Assembly (NCBI GenBank): GCA_023375785.1
Contig: SZWC01009577.1
Location: 4,811 to 38,274, forward strand
Direction: 5' to 3'
Length of the DNA: 33,464 nt
DNA from: Penium margaritaceum
Lineage: Eukaryota; Streptophyta; Zygnematophyceae; Desmidiales; Peniaceae
The notes under the pieces were generated by a model. That model saw only the letters and a list, made by a program, of their open reading frames with translations, searched no databases and had not been told where the DNA came from. This document shows positions 1 through 10,245 of this stretch, piece after piece. A program made the position numbers and the translations under genes. Numbering within the stretch: position 1 is the stretch's first letter; each line of letters begins with the position of its first letter.

Positions 1-54
<54 letters not shown>

Positions 55-55
55 T
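1..55. repeat. TG dinucleotide repeat grading into TGCG repeat
   Basis: The window opens inside an uninterrupted TG run of about 36 bases, followed by several copies of TGCG. It is a simple microsatellite. The window edge falls inside it, so its full length is unknown. Bases 56-317 downstream contain no recognisable gene. Confidence 0.95.
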
Positions 56-317
56 AAGGGCGAAAGCAGGCTTGGGGCGTTCAACTCAGAAGTTGAGCTG
101 TTTCTGATGGAGCAGCTGATGTATTGGATACCCCACACGACGTGCCGACGGTGGGTGAAGGAGGAGTGCGAGGAGCGCATCATTGCCGCATACGCCTGCT
201 TTCTCACTCCGCACAGGTGAGCCAGCGGGCTGCCGCATGCCATCACCCGCCCATCTTGACGCGTGATGCGAGTGATTTGAGTGCAGTGTGCACGTGCCAT
301 ACCTGCCCATCATGGTC

Positions 318-690
318 TATTAGCCGTTTCATGGTCGGTTCTTCGGTCGGTCAGTCAATGTGTTGGTCGGTGTGTGGGCAAGTCACCTGGTCGCTTGCTT
401 GCTAGGTCAGTCTGTCAGTCCATCGGTTCATTGGTCGATGGGTCGGTCCCTCCGTCCCTCTGTCCGTCCGTCCGTCCTTCAGTCAGTCAGTCAGTCGGTC
501 AGTCGGTCCTTTGGACAATCGGTCGGTCCATCGGTCCGTTGGTCCATTGGTCCGTTGGTCCATTGGTCCGTTGGTCCGGCGGTCAGTCGATCCGTCTGTC
601 GGTCCGATGGTTGGTTAGCCAGTCGCTGAGTCTGTCAGTTGGTCATTTGGTCAGTCGCTCCGTCGGCTGTTCGGTCGGTTGGTCAATCAT
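318..690. repeat. Degenerate GGTC/CAGT tetranucleotide array, first block
   Basis: The stretch consists almost wholly of 4-base words such as GGTC, GGTT, CAGT, CCGT and CCAT in register, giving long open frames of Ser-Val-Gly-Arg type that I take to be repeat artefacts. The variants make this the most diverged of the three arrays. It stops at the left end of the inverted-repeat element at 693 and resumes at its right end, which suggests one array split by an insertion. Confidence 0.85.
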
Positions 691-692
691 AC

Positions 693-731
693 ACTCAGGG
701 TGCGCCTGGATGTCGTTGAAATCGGTCGTTG
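693..731 (+). repeat. Left terminal inverted repeat of the MITE-like element
   Basis: This 39-bp arm pairs with 1121-1159 and differs from it at two positions. Its inner part reads TCGTTGAAATCGGTCGTTG. Confidence 0.7.
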
Positions 732-1093
732 GACGTTATCGGACAGTTAATTGCGCATTTTGTTGAAGGACATGTGGAGTCCACGAATTGCGGGCCGCCT
801 AGCAATCATCATCATCGCCGGTCAGAAGACTGGCGCAGCCGGTCAGATCCGGAGCGTCTCTTCCCGAACGCGGACGCATGTCGAGGTTCCAACAATCGAT
901 ATTCACACGTGATTGGTGGAGACGAGGATTGTTGGGACGATTCCATTCAGTCATCCGTGTTCTGTGTGGGGCCCGCTAGGATTGTTGGAGGAGGGAAGCC
1001 TTGAGTTCATCCGGACGGATCGATGTGGAGTGCCAAGCTACACAACCTAGGCAACTGTTAGGCTAAAACCACACGGACAGGAAGTTTCGGTCA

Positions 1094-1139
1094 TCGCTGA
1101 AATCGATCGTTGAGGAGCCGCAACGACCGATTTCAACGA
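1094..1139. repeat. Subterminal hairpin of the MITE-like element
   Basis: Bases 1094-1112 pair with 1121-1139 over 19 bp with two mismatches, leaving an 8-base loop (1113-1120). The right arm is part of the right terminal inverted repeat, so the same motif occurs three times in the element: twice in this hairpin and once at the left end. Confidence 0.6.
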
Positions 1140-1159
1140 CACCCAGGCGCACCCTCAGT
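1121..1159 (-). repeat. Right terminal inverted repeat of the MITE-like element
   Basis: This is the reverse complement of the left arm with two mismatches. GGTC/TTGC-type tetranucleotide repeats resume directly after it. Confidence 0.7.
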
Positions 1160-1481
1160 CGTTTGCTTGGTCGGTCGTTGTGTTGGTCGTTTGGTGGTTT
1201 GGTCATTTGGTTGGTTGCTTGGTTGGTTGGTTGCTTGCTTGCTTGCTTGCTTTCTTGCTTGGTTGCTCGGTTGGTCGGTCCCTCGGTCAGTCAGTTAGTC
1301 AGACAGTTGGTGAGTCGGTGGGTTGGTCGGTGGGTTGGTCGGTTGATCGGTCGGTCGGTCGGTCGGTCGGTCAGTCGGTCGGTTGGTCGGTCGGTCGTTC
1401 GGTCGGTCGGGCGGTCGTTCGGTCGGTCGGTCGGTCGGTCCGTCCGTCGTTATGTCCGTCGGTCGTTATGTCGGTTGGTCA
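1160..1481. repeat. GGTC/TTGC tetranucleotide array, second block
   Basis: Tetranucleotide words in register, starting with TTGC/TTGG variants and turning into nearly pure GGTC from about 1345. The block ends at an ambiguous base (N at 1482). Open frames across it are repeat artefacts. Confidence 0.9.
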
Positions 1482-1482
1482 N

Positions 1483-1978
1483 TCTTGCATGGGAGACCTT
1501 GGGCGGCATGGGCGACCACTTCTGGTCCTTCTTGGCCCGTCTCGCCAGGATCTGCCTGGCACGTGGGCCACGACGGTGCTCTGCAGAGGTGTTCGAGCGC
1601 TGGGCCCAGCGGGCTGTGGCTATTGTGGCACAGCGGGTCTCCATCGCTGGTGTGCGCAGCCAGTGCGCGGCCATCCGTTTCTACAGTGTCGTGCGTTGCG
1701 CGACGGCGGATGTCCGCCCGGAGGGAGAGGATCTTCCGCTTTTACATGGTGTGGGGCTTCCACTTGCCCTAGGGCTATCCGCTCTGTGTTCTGTTGAACC
1801 GGTCTTTGCCGGTACCTAGCTCAACCTTTTCTATTTCTGTCTCATTCCCACCGTCCATGTGCCGTTGGTGGCGGCGTCACTATTTATACCCCGTAGATGT
1901 GCCGGTGCAGGGGCGGCTTGCATGATTTCCATTTCTATAAATTAATTTGATCAAAAAAAAAAAATAATAAAAAAAAAT
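1483..1978 (+). mobile_element. Probable 5'-truncated LINE-like insertion ending in poly(A)
   Basis: A frame open from the repeat boundary to a TAG at 1817-1819 encodes a basic, helix-like stretch (with FWSFLARLARICLARGPRRC near its start). It is followed by about 130 bases of 3' sequence and an A-rich tail at about 1952-1978. Coding end, short 3' UTR and poly(A) inserted at a repeat boundary is the usual form of a truncated non-LTR retrotransposon. No reverse transcriptase motif remains, so the family is not proven. A processed pseudogene would look the same. A clear target duplication is not visible; the best candidate (TCANTCTTGC before, TGATCCTTGC after) is imperfect. Confidence 0.4.
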
Positions 1979-2474
1979 GATCCTTGCTAGTCAAGAGAGC
2001 TGAACGTCACCACGCGGAAGGGAGGGGGGGGGAGGGGGATACAGAAAGAAAACTGAAAAGTGGTCTGTGCAATCATTTGGAATTGTTTCCTTTCCCCCTT
2101 CCATCGGTGGGACAAGAACGCAGACAACATGTATGCGGCAGACACCCAACATTTGACACGCGATGCGTCCGACGACGGTGCGATGCCAACAGCGGCGCAA
2201 AAAACAAGGAAGCAACTCGGTCCAGACGCGAACGAGCTACTGTGCGAAACCCATCCACAACAACGGCTCGGTCATCCAAAATGCATTGCGAAAACACACA
2301 TTGCCATGCCACACATGTATGCCTTGGCTTGGGGATTAGGCCCAGAACACCGCATGGCTTTGACAACGGTTTTCGTCCACATTGGAGGAAAAAAACAGAC
2401 ACAGTTTCGTCTCCTTGCAACGCTCGATACGTCAGCTTGAGATTGCGATGCCGTTACTGCGCTGTCTCAACCCG
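1979..2474. other. Intergenic sequence without recognisable gene
   Basis: There is a G-rich run near 2025-2038 and several overlapping open frames on both strands, none with a motif I recognise or a convincing codon pattern. A short stretch at its left (1978-2026) resembles 3619-3648, sharing TGATCC, GCTAG and CACGCGGAAG blocks. I see no function. Confidence 0.5.
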
Positions 2475-2766
2475 AGAGATCTGGTTGGTCCTTCAGTCAG
2501 TCGGTCGGTCGGTCGGTCGGTCGGTCGGTCGGTTGGTCGTTCGGTCGGTCGGTCGGTTGGTCGGTCGGTCGGTCGGTCGGTTGGTCGGTTGGTCGGTCGG
2601 TCGGTCGGTGAGTCGGTCGGTCGGTCGGTCGGTCGGTCGGGCGGTCGGTCGGTCGGTCGGTCGGTCGGTCGCTCGGTCGGTCGGTCGGTCGGTCGGTCGG
2701 TCGGTCGGTCGGTCGGTCGGTCGGTCGGTCGGTCGGTTGGTCCGTTGGTTAGTCGGTTGGTCGGTT
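2475..2766. repeat. Nearly pure GGTC tetranucleotide array, third block
   Basis: About 290 bases of GGTC repeat with few variants (GGTT, GGCG, GTGA). It is the purest and so probably the most recently expanded of the three arrays. Reading frames across it give Ser-Val-Gly-Arg repeats and are not taken as genes. Confidence 0.95.
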
Positions 2767-3881
2767 GATTAATTGCTGGCTGGCTCCATGGTCATGGATG
2801 TGTGCAGGGACATCATTTCCTGTACTCGAAACTACATGTTCAGCCCTTGCATGCTGCGACGGCTGCTCAAGAAATCCTTCACCAAATGTAGTAGATCGTG
2901 ACATCTGCACAGCTGTGAGACAGGCGGACGGACAAATGGATGGATGGATGGATGGACAGGTGGATGGCTGTACGGTTGAAGCGATTATGACTAACAATCA
3001 ACAGGCCCCAAGCCCAAGCCCTAGCTTAACCTCAAGCACAAGCCCAAGGCATATTTTGCTGTGCACCCAGCAGGTTACTGTACTGCCCTGACAGTACAGC
3101 CATCGCCACAGTAAGCGGGTGGCCCAATGTCCACACCATGGATTGCTTTGTGTTGACAAGAAACAGCACCTGTGTGTGGAACAATGTGAAGGCTGTCACA
3201 CAACCCATCCCTGCAACAGCGTGCAAGTGTCGCCGCATACGCTGCACGGTGTATGCTTAGAGTGGGGATTTTTTTGCGCTGTCAATGTGTGCTGGTCCAG
3301 GCGATGTGTGATGCAGTTTGCAGTTTGAGCATGTGACGGATGCTAAGTGGTGTGCTGGAGGAATTTGCATGTGGTGGAACCACACAATGTATCGGTGGTG
3401 GGCACAACTTGGCGGGGTGTAGAATACATCTTTCGTAGTTCCAACCAAACACCAGTTAAAAGTACCCTACGACGCTATGTATTGGTGAAAACCTCACGGG
3501 TTTTTATGAAATGGTGCCTAATGTGACGGCTGGTCCATTAATTAGTGTCCGCTGTGACTTTTTTTTTTTTTGCGTCCGATCGACTCCCACTCGTGACGCG
3601 AGTTGTAAATGGCACGATCCTTGATCCTCGCTAGCACGCGGAAGAGAGAAATCTCCCTACCGGCGAACATTTCCTCCACCCATAGGAAAATCTTGCACTT
3701 TCACTCACGCCACCAGGGGTGAACCGGCAGAGTCTCAATTTTTTAATGTGTCATGTGCCTAACCATGAACAAAACTGTGTCCAAATTGACAAAAAAAAAA
3801 CCCTTAAATTTCATCATTAAATTGTGCCATCTGTGACAAGTTTAAAAATTTACCGTTAAATAGAGGCGGTAGAGTACTTCT
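2767..3881. other. Intergenic sequence, no gene recognised
   Basis: This stretch holds a short GATG repeat (about 2937-2967), a CCCAAG-rich segment (3005-3055), a small inverted repeat CTGTAC/GTACAG near 3070-3095, and T- and A-runs (3560-3571, 3790-3799). None of the small open frames carries a motif. It becomes AT-rich towards 3880, just before the LTR of element A. Confidence 0.5.
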
Positions 3882-4247
3882 GTAATTGCTAGGAAGTTGC
3901 TTCACTAACCCATGTGAAGCGGGGCGGGTGAGAGCAACGAGACACAATGCGTGAGACATGCGATGGATGCGGTAACTTGCCTTAGAAACGTGCACTCAAC
4001 CAAGACAAGAAGTGTGAGGGGCCCCGTAAGGATCAGCACCCGAGAAAAATGCAGCTCCTCCAGCACATGATGCAGGGCACGGTAGTGAGAGTGTACGGGC
4101 CCTAGCATCTACTGCATCACAGAATCATAGAGAGTCTAAGGGAGTCATGCAATGGCCATGCGTGTGCCCAAAAGGGCACTCCTGGGACAAGCAACAGCAG
4201 CAGCTTGAGGGCGTCAATGGCTTCAGCCAGATCGGACACGCCTGACG
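3882..4247 (-). repeat. 3' LTR of element A
   Basis: The terminal 125 bases (3882-4006) recur at 10851-10975. The inner limit is placed after the polypurine tract GGGGGAG on the minus strand. The 3' terminus is placed by the primer-binding site, which directly follows the same sequence at the other LTR. The ends would read CG...AC rather than TG...CA, so boundaries may be off by a few bases. Confidence 0.7.
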
Positions 4248-4255
4248 CTCCCCCA
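4248..4255 (-). other. Polypurine tract of element A
   Basis: The minus strand reads TGGGGGAG here. The same octamer sits directly before the 3' LTR in elements B1, B2 and C. It primes plus-strand DNA synthesis. Confidence 0.7.
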
Positions 4256-4404
4256 GGTAGGACCATTGTCACTTAATCTGTACATGTGTGTACACAATGT
4301 GGGAGGCAAGAGGACATAGAGTTGTGAGTGGCCAGCGAACTTCACACACATGAGGGCACAACAAGAGGAAATCACGAGAGGTGATAGGGATGTACAAGAA
4401 CCAA

Positions 4405-6252
4405 TCAACCTGGATGATGTGGACTGATGAGACCAACAGAGTGAACAGCACCTTTGAAGACATTACGGCTGGGTGCCTTAGTGAGAAAGTCGGCTCTCTG
4501 AGACCGTGTGTTCATCTAAGCAACCTGGACGATGCCAGCAGCAATGCACTCACGAACAAAATGACGCTCCACATTGATGTGCTTGGTGCGCGAATGATGC
4601 ATGCCGCTGTTTTCAACAATGACCTTTGTGCTTTGATTGTCGCAGTACAGAGTAATGCAACGGATGGGCACACGCAGTTGTTGTAGCAAACGACACAGCC
4701 TGAGAGCTTCACACGTGCCTGCACCAAGAGCAACGTACACAGCCTCGGCAGTGCTACGAGCAACACACCCCTGCTTGCCACTTTTCCAGGAGACTGCAGT
4801 GCCCCCGACCAGAAAGATATATCCCGTTCGACTTCGGGCATTAGAGTCATGCGCCCAGTCACTGTCTGTGAAGCCGTCCACCACGACTGAGGGTTGCGCA
4901 CGAAAGGACAGCCCAAGACGAGGGATGGAGAGGACGTAGCGCACTACCCGCAATGCTGCCTCAAAGTGACGTTCACGGGGACACTGGGAGAACTGGGACA
5001 GGAAGTTCACAGCAAACGCCACATCAGCGCGGGTGGTCGTGGCGAGGTACATCAAGGAGCCAATGACACGGAGGTAGTCGATCACATCGACTGTCTCCCC
5101 CAGTGTGGACACCTCCAGAGACTTCAGTAAGGATTGACGAGCGGGTGTCATAGGAGTGGACACCGTGGGAGCTGATGTAAGGAGCGGGACGAATCGCTCC
5201 CCTAAGCTGCGTACATACACAGCGTGATGGACGTGCAACATGCGACGCCCACGGTCACGTTCCAGCTCCATGCCAAGAAATACGCGAGCCGGACCAAGAT
5301 CCTTCATCTTGTATGCCGCCTGGAGCAGGGCCTTGGCGGTTGCGTTAGTTGCGGCATCAGGAGAAGCAATGAGGAGGTCGTCCACGTAGACAAGAATGGC
5401 GACAAGTGGCTTGGTGGGGGCGCTAAGGAACAGTGCGGGGTCCACAGTGCTCCTTTTGTACCCCCCTTTTTCAAGGGTCTATGTGATCTCTTGGTTCCAA
5501 CAACGTGGGGACTGTTTCAGGCCATAGAGGGCCTTGCGCAAGCGTCATACCCGGTTTGTTCCATCTGAGAAACCAGATGGCTGCACCATGTAGATTTCCT
5601 TGTCCAACCTACCGTGGAGGAAGGCATTGTTGACATCTATCTGTTCAAGCTCCCCGTCATGCTGAGCGACCAGACTCAGGAGAGCCCTGGCTGTGGTGTA
5701 GCGACCAACCGGGGTGAAGGTCTCGTGAAAGTCAACACCGGGGATCTGAGAAAATCCCTTTGCAGTGAGACGAGCCTTGTACCATTCAACTGTGTTGTCA
5801 AGATTCATCTTGCGACGGTATACACATTTGGCGGCAACTGCCTTGTGACCCGGTGGGAGGTCGACGAGCTCGTACACACCATGCTCAGACAGTGCATCAA
5901 GCTCGGCCTTCATGGCCCGCTCCCACAACGAGAAGTCTGAGGCCGTGCGTGCTGCCTGCACAGTGAGGGGCTCGGGGGGCAGCGGAGAGAGTCCAGCGGT
6001 GGCAAAGCACGACGCAACATACCCAGCTACAGATGAGGATAGAGCTGAGTGGAACTCCTCCTCGACAAGAGAGTAGCCAAGGGCAGTGCTGGGGTGCATG
6101 ACAGACGCTGCAGTGGATAGGGTAGAGGTAGCAAGACCGAGGGCACGGAGACCAGAGTCACCAGAGACCACGGGTTGAGACTGAGAAGGGAGCGCCCGGA
6201 GGCGCCCGCCACGAGTGTAGGGTGAGACCGGTGGGATGGATGGCACACGCAC
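4405..6252 (-). pseudogene. pol: Copia reverse transcriptase and RNase H, element A
   Basis: This reads as the RVT_2-type reverse transcriptase and RNase H of copia pol. The N-terminal RT part contains YKARLTAKGFSQIPGVDF and QIDVNNAFLHG. The catalytic YVDD is kept (LVYVDDLLIA). RNase H follows with TDSDWA, AEAVYVALGAG, YCDNQS and HINVERHF, and the end matches ADFLTKAPSRNVF. One frame runs throughout but is closed by TGA at 5545-5547, TAG at 5479-5481 and TAG at 4516-4518; the true end is a TGA at 4405-4407. The TAG at 4516 falls where the B family has Trp. The upstream linker joins in another frame near 6270, so it cannot give a full polyprotein. Confidence 0.9.
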
Positions 6253-7844
6253 GGAGGAGGAGGGAGCAGTAGGACAATTTGCACAGGCAGAGGGGTTGAG
6301 GCCACAGGGTCATACGGCTGGGAGAGAACTGGTGGGGGGGACATGGCGCCAGTTGGAGAACCAGAGGAGGAGACAGAGGGTGCAGGAGAGACAGAGGGCT
6401 CAAGAAAGACAGCACCAGGAGAGGCGAGAGACTGGCACGGAGAAGGCGAGGTCAGAGGAGCAGAGGACGCGGAGGGAGAAGATGACAGAGAGGGAGAACT
6501 CTGCTCTGTCGACGAGGAAGCAGGAGGTGGTGAGGGACGTCCAAAGGGGAGAACAGGAGGCCCAGAGGGCTGAGGACCACCCCCATCCCGAGAGGGCGGA
6601 GAGAGGGACCCACCAAAGCAGGGAGAATCACGCTCAAACAGGTGTTCAAAGAAGAGTGCATCACAAGATTCAATGACACGGCACCGGGAGGGGTCCCAGA
6701 AGCGCCACGCTTTGGAGAACGAGGAGATGCCCAGAAAGAGGCAGAGCCGACCACGAGGAGAAAGCTTACTGTCCCGTTGGTCTGAGGGGACCCACACAAA
6801 GGCAAGACACCCCCAGACGCGGGCAAGGCAGAGGTCAGCACGTTGACCAGTCCAGCGTTCGAAGGGGGTGACAGAGTGGGGAAGGGGGCCATGAGCAACA
6901 CGGTTCCAGACCCAGGTCATGTAGGACATGGCTTCAAAGGCAAAGAGGGGAGACTGCCCGGAGGCAGAGAGGAGAGAGCGGACACCATCGGCTAGGGTGC
7001 GGTTCCAACACTCAGAGACACCATTATGCTGAGGGGTTCAAGGAGTAGAGGATTCGACACGAACACCGCGCGATTAAAGGAAATGAGAGGTGGGACCAAA
7101 GAACTCACCACCACGGTCGTTGCGAAACACACGCAAGGGCCACAGACAGGCATGCTCAGCCTGCGGAAGCCATGACTCAAGGATATCAGTGACATCGCTT
7201 TTGTGGCGAAGGGCAAAGATCCAACGGTATCGAGAGAAGTCATCAGTCAAGCACAGAACGTAACGGCCAAGACCGCCAAGGAAGTCATGGGGCAACGGAC
7301 CCATGACGTCAGCGTGCACCAGATCGAGGGGGTGAGCGGTGGTGGACTCAGCGGTGGAGAATGGGCAACGGTGCATTTTCCCATTCGTCCAGTCGAGACA
7401 GGTAGACGTGCATGGTGGAGCAAATGTGGCAGGGTCAAGGCCAAGGACGGGCCGAAGGCGAAGGAGGCGCTGGGTGGCAGTAGTGTGAATGCCGCAGAGG
7501 TGGCAATGCAGGAGGTCGGCATGGTCGGGAGACAAGGACTGGGCGACGTAAACAAGAGCAGAAGCAGTGGAAGACGAGGACAACGTTAGTGAAACACGGA
7601 ACAGGCGATCACTCCGCACGTCACGAAGAACAACACGGCCAGACGAGCGCAGAGAGATAGAAGCAAGGCCACGGCTGGAGGAGACGTCCATGCCCTGGTC
7701 GTCAAGGGTGGTCACAGAGAGAAGACTGACCTCAAGATCATGCACGTAAAACACGTCAAGGAGGTAGATAGTGCCACCAGGGCCAACAAAGCGGACAACA
7801 CCAACACCTTGAACAGGGAGCAACTGGCCGGAGCCTGTGCGCAC
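6253..7844 (-). pseudogene. pol: Copia integrase and Pro/Ser-rich linker, element A
   Basis: A GAG_pre-integrase zinc-binding region (LLHCHLCGIHTTATQ, then CLDWTNGKMHR) is followed by the integrase core with HADVMGPLP, RNDRGGEFF and NGVSECWNRT, so the D, D and E catalytic residues are visible. The Arg after the Glu is Cys here, where B2 and C have Arg. Two stops lie just before the Glu motif, the first at about 7074. After MTWVWNRV and the KAWRFWDPS motif comes a long Ser/Pro linker, and the frame shifts near 6270 before RT. This element lacks the 36-bp repeat of the B family at the same place. Confidence 0.85.
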
Positions 7845-7856
7845 GGAGCGAACAGA

Positions 7857-8290
7857 CTAAACAGGGCCAAGAGAAACGAAGGAGGAGTGACAGGAGGTCA
7901 TGTGATGTGTGGCCCCGGAGTCAATACTCCAGAGGCCAGGCGAAGCACGAATGGAGGGGAGAACAAGACAGACAGCGACGGTGCCGTGGAGGAATGGAGA
8001 GGACGAACAAACAAGATGAGTGGGGAACGTGTGTGAGTGCCACTCTTCAATCAAGGCACAATCATCAAGAAAGTCCCCCTGAACCCGACCAGAGGAGGCA
8101 GCGCGTAGAGTGACCTCAGACTCACGGACAGACACACAAGACTGGCCACTCACACTCTCACCTCCCTGAGAACAAAGGTGAAGGAGCTCTGCCAGCCGAC
8201 GCTCAAGGGTACGCTCTTCGTCACTGCGATCAGAGGAACGCTCCGAGGAACGGTCTGAGGAGTGGTCAGAGAAGTGCCCATCGTCACGAG
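7857..8290 (-). pseudogene. pol: Copia aspartic protease, element A
   Basis: The active-site motif WSIDSGATHHM marks the pepsin-like retroviral protease that matures the Gag-Pol polyprotein. It is preceded by an acidic/Ser-rich stretch (SDHSSDRSSERSSDRSDEE). A TAG at 7857-7859 interrupts shortly after the motif, at a place where the B elements have Gly. The frame is the same as the integrase downstream and differs from gag upstream, so a frameshift lies between about 8290 and 8360. No CCHC zinc knuckle is seen before it. Confidence 0.8.
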
Positions 8291-9321
8291 CCCAGTGGGG
8301 CACGTGGTAGTGAGAGGACGGGGGGCCGTAGTATGGAGGGCCAGTTGGAGGAGGAAGAGGAGGATGTGGTGACAATAACCAATGCAATGTGATGCATGCG
8401 CTTGTTCTGCAAGGCGTTCCACCAGTCAGTGAGACGCGAGGCAGTAAAGTCAAAGAGAGGGCCAATGCCGGGTTGGGAATCAGCAGGAACAGGTTCAGAG
8501 GCAAGGCGCTCAAGTTCTGCATGAGAGACGTACAGATACAAGTCAGACAACTCTGGAATGAGGCCAGCAACGATGGACAAGCTGGCCTAGAGAGGACGAG
8601 AGGCGGCCCTGCCAAGGTCCCGGAGCAAGCGCAGACTGCGCGCCCAATACTCATCTGTTATCTCATCAGAACGCATCTGTAGTGTATTGAACTGAACAGT
8701 GAGCGCACTCTGGGCCGCGTGCACAGTCACTGTTTTGCAGCGGCGGATAAGAGCGTAAGCGCCGATGGGATCAACAGTGGTGTCGCGGGAAGGGTCTGCA
8801 TTGTACGTACCAATGTCGTCGAGGAGATTCTCGGGGCCTGCATTGATGAGTGCCCATACAGCGAGAGCAGCCTCTGCAGGCTGTGGCACAAATGGTGACT
8901 TGGCAGGGGAGTAGTACTCCCAAAGGAGCTCGCCTTGGGCCCATGCGCTGAAGCGGGTCTCCCAGGATGTGAAGGTGAGCTTAGACGTGAACTGTGGTGG
9001 TGGCGTTTCAAAGTCTTTGTGCCTAGCTGGGAGCAGGGCAGGGGTAAGGGCTGCTGCTGAGAGAGAGGGAGAAGAGGTGTTTGCAACTGTACCACCAGGA
9101 GGAGCGGACGAGTCTGCTGAGCCAGACTCTATGGTCGAAAGAACGACAGCAAAGCCTGGAATGGCACGCAATCGCTCAATGACTAAGGTGGCCACTGTGG
9201 ATGTTAGCTCGTGCTGTGCTTCCCGCCCCTGATGAAGTTCATCCTCAGCCTTGCGACGCTCTGCTTGCACCTCACTAAGAGCGGCCCGAAGGGCATCTAT
9301 AGTCTCCTCTGGTCGAGGCAT
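8284..9321 (-). pseudogene. gag: Copia gag, element A
   Basis: An ATG at 9321 opens a frame that begins with a coiled-coil-like N-terminus (ALSEVQAERRKAEDELHQ). It then has the KDFETPPPQF and SWETRFSAWAQGELLWEYY block that recurs in B2 (KDFETPPPP, SWELSFRMWAQGEGLWAYY) and in C (FKSWEPRFRMWAMSEGVLVYY). The frame continues past a TAG at 8587-8589 into IPELSDLYLYVSHAELERL and stops at 8284. The parallels identify it as the capsid part of gag. No nucleocapsid zinc knuckle (CCHC) is visible, unlike B2 and C; it may have been lost at the frameshift before protease or this family may lack it. Confidence 0.75.
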
Positions 9322-9393
9322 GATGAGGGGGGGAGAATGGAAGGGAGTCCAAGAGAGTGCAGAGTGTCCCTGTGGAATGCAGTGCTTACCGAG

Positions 9394-10245
9394 CTAGTGA
9401 CGTGGAAGAAGAGTGAAGAACGGCAAGACCACAGCTGCGGCTGAGGAGAAGAGGACCGTCACCCATCCTGCAACCGCCACCGTGAGACACAGGAGCCCCG
9501 TAGCGGTGGCTCTAGCAACTGCTGCTGAGGCCGATGCCACCAGAACGCCGTTAGTGATGTGTGGTGTGATGTCGCGAGGAACACCAGTGGGCGTCAGCAC
9601 TGTTGCGGCAGTGGAGGCTCGAATGGAGCCGACGGTGTTGGAGGTGGTGTCTGCTGCTGTGGAGGCTGCCGTGGAAATTGATGCTGCTACTGCTGTGATC
9701 TGGGTAGCAATGTTTGTAGCGGCAACTGCAAGAAGAGTGAGAGAGGCAGCCGTCTGTGCATATGCCTCAGCTGCTCGGCCAACGGCCGTCTACGTGGGAG
9801 CACGGCAGGCTCCAGCTGTGGCTACGAAGGTGGCCGCGGCACTAGCAGCTGCGTCAAGAACAACTCTTGCCAGACCAATGGAATCTGTGTGCACTGGAAG
9901 AACAGGGATGATGCCGGGCACCTCGGGTGCAGTGGATGCCTCGGCAGATCCTGGTGCGGTGGGAGGAGGAGCAGGAGTAGGTGCAGCTGTAGGTTCGGGA
10001 GACTGAGAACTGCGGGAAGATTGCATTCCTGGTGACAGGGGTGGTGACGGAGGGAGGTCGTCTGGGGTGTAAACCTGACGGTCTATCTCCTCCCGTTCAC
10101 GCTCAGCTGCTGCATCAATGTCTTCTTGCCAGTACGTGTGATCCAGCATGCGCACCCACAGAGGGGTGTCGTCGTCGTCAGCCAGTGTGGAGACTGAGTG
10201 GGCTGCTATCGCAACCGAGAGAGAGGCGCACCAAGTGTGTCGCAT
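9394..10245 (-). pseudogene. Possible extra ORF upstream of gag, element A
   Basis: Between PBS and gag one minus-strand frame stays open from ATG 10245 to a TAG at 9394, broken only by a TAG at 9790-9792. It starts with an acidic, helix-prone part (ADDDDTPLW, then DAAAEREREEIDRQ), continues through a Pro/Ala-rich stretch and an Ala/Thr-rich stretch, and ends with a hydrophobic segment of about 30 residues (9404-9498, containing LLCLTVAVAGWVTVLF) that could span a membrane. I recognise no family. The opposite strand is also open over part of it (9413-10006), so it could be a composition effect. Its place in the leader recalls extra ORFs known in some LTR elements. Confidence 0.3.

Larger units (their letters stand above)
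693..1159. mobile_element. MITE-like element with 39-bp terminal inverted repeats
   Basis: Bases 693-731 and 1121-1159 are inverted copies of each other, 37 of 39 positions matching by eye; the outer part reads AGGGTGCGCCTGG. The 467-bp unit has no convincing coding capacity and is flanked on both sides by the GGTC array, as expected of a short non-autonomous DNA transposon inserted into a repeat. No clear target-site duplication could be fixed, so the superfamily is open; the CAGGG-like end recalls hAT elements but this is weak. A 19-bp copy of the inner inverted-repeat sequence also forms a hairpin next to the right end. Confidence 0.6.

Noticed and set aside
281..766. Long open frames of Ser-Val-Gly-Arg repeats (also 1163-1500 and 2382-2772)
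   Set aside because: They arise from the GGTC tetranucleotide, which is open in several frames at once; no start context, domain or non-repeat conserved part supports a gene.
3005..3055. CCCAAG/CCCTAG-rich stretch as a telomere-like repeat
   Set aside because: The units are irregular and do not match TTTAGGG-type telomere repeats.
1978..3648. Similarity of 1978-2026 and 3619-3648 as possible ends of one element
   Set aside because: Only short blocks match and they are in direct order with different spacing; too little to define a repeat pair.
9413..10006. Plus-strand ORF of 197 codons, Ala/Val-rich
   Set aside because: It is opposite the leader of element A; no motif or start context supports it over the minus-strand frame, though both are weak.
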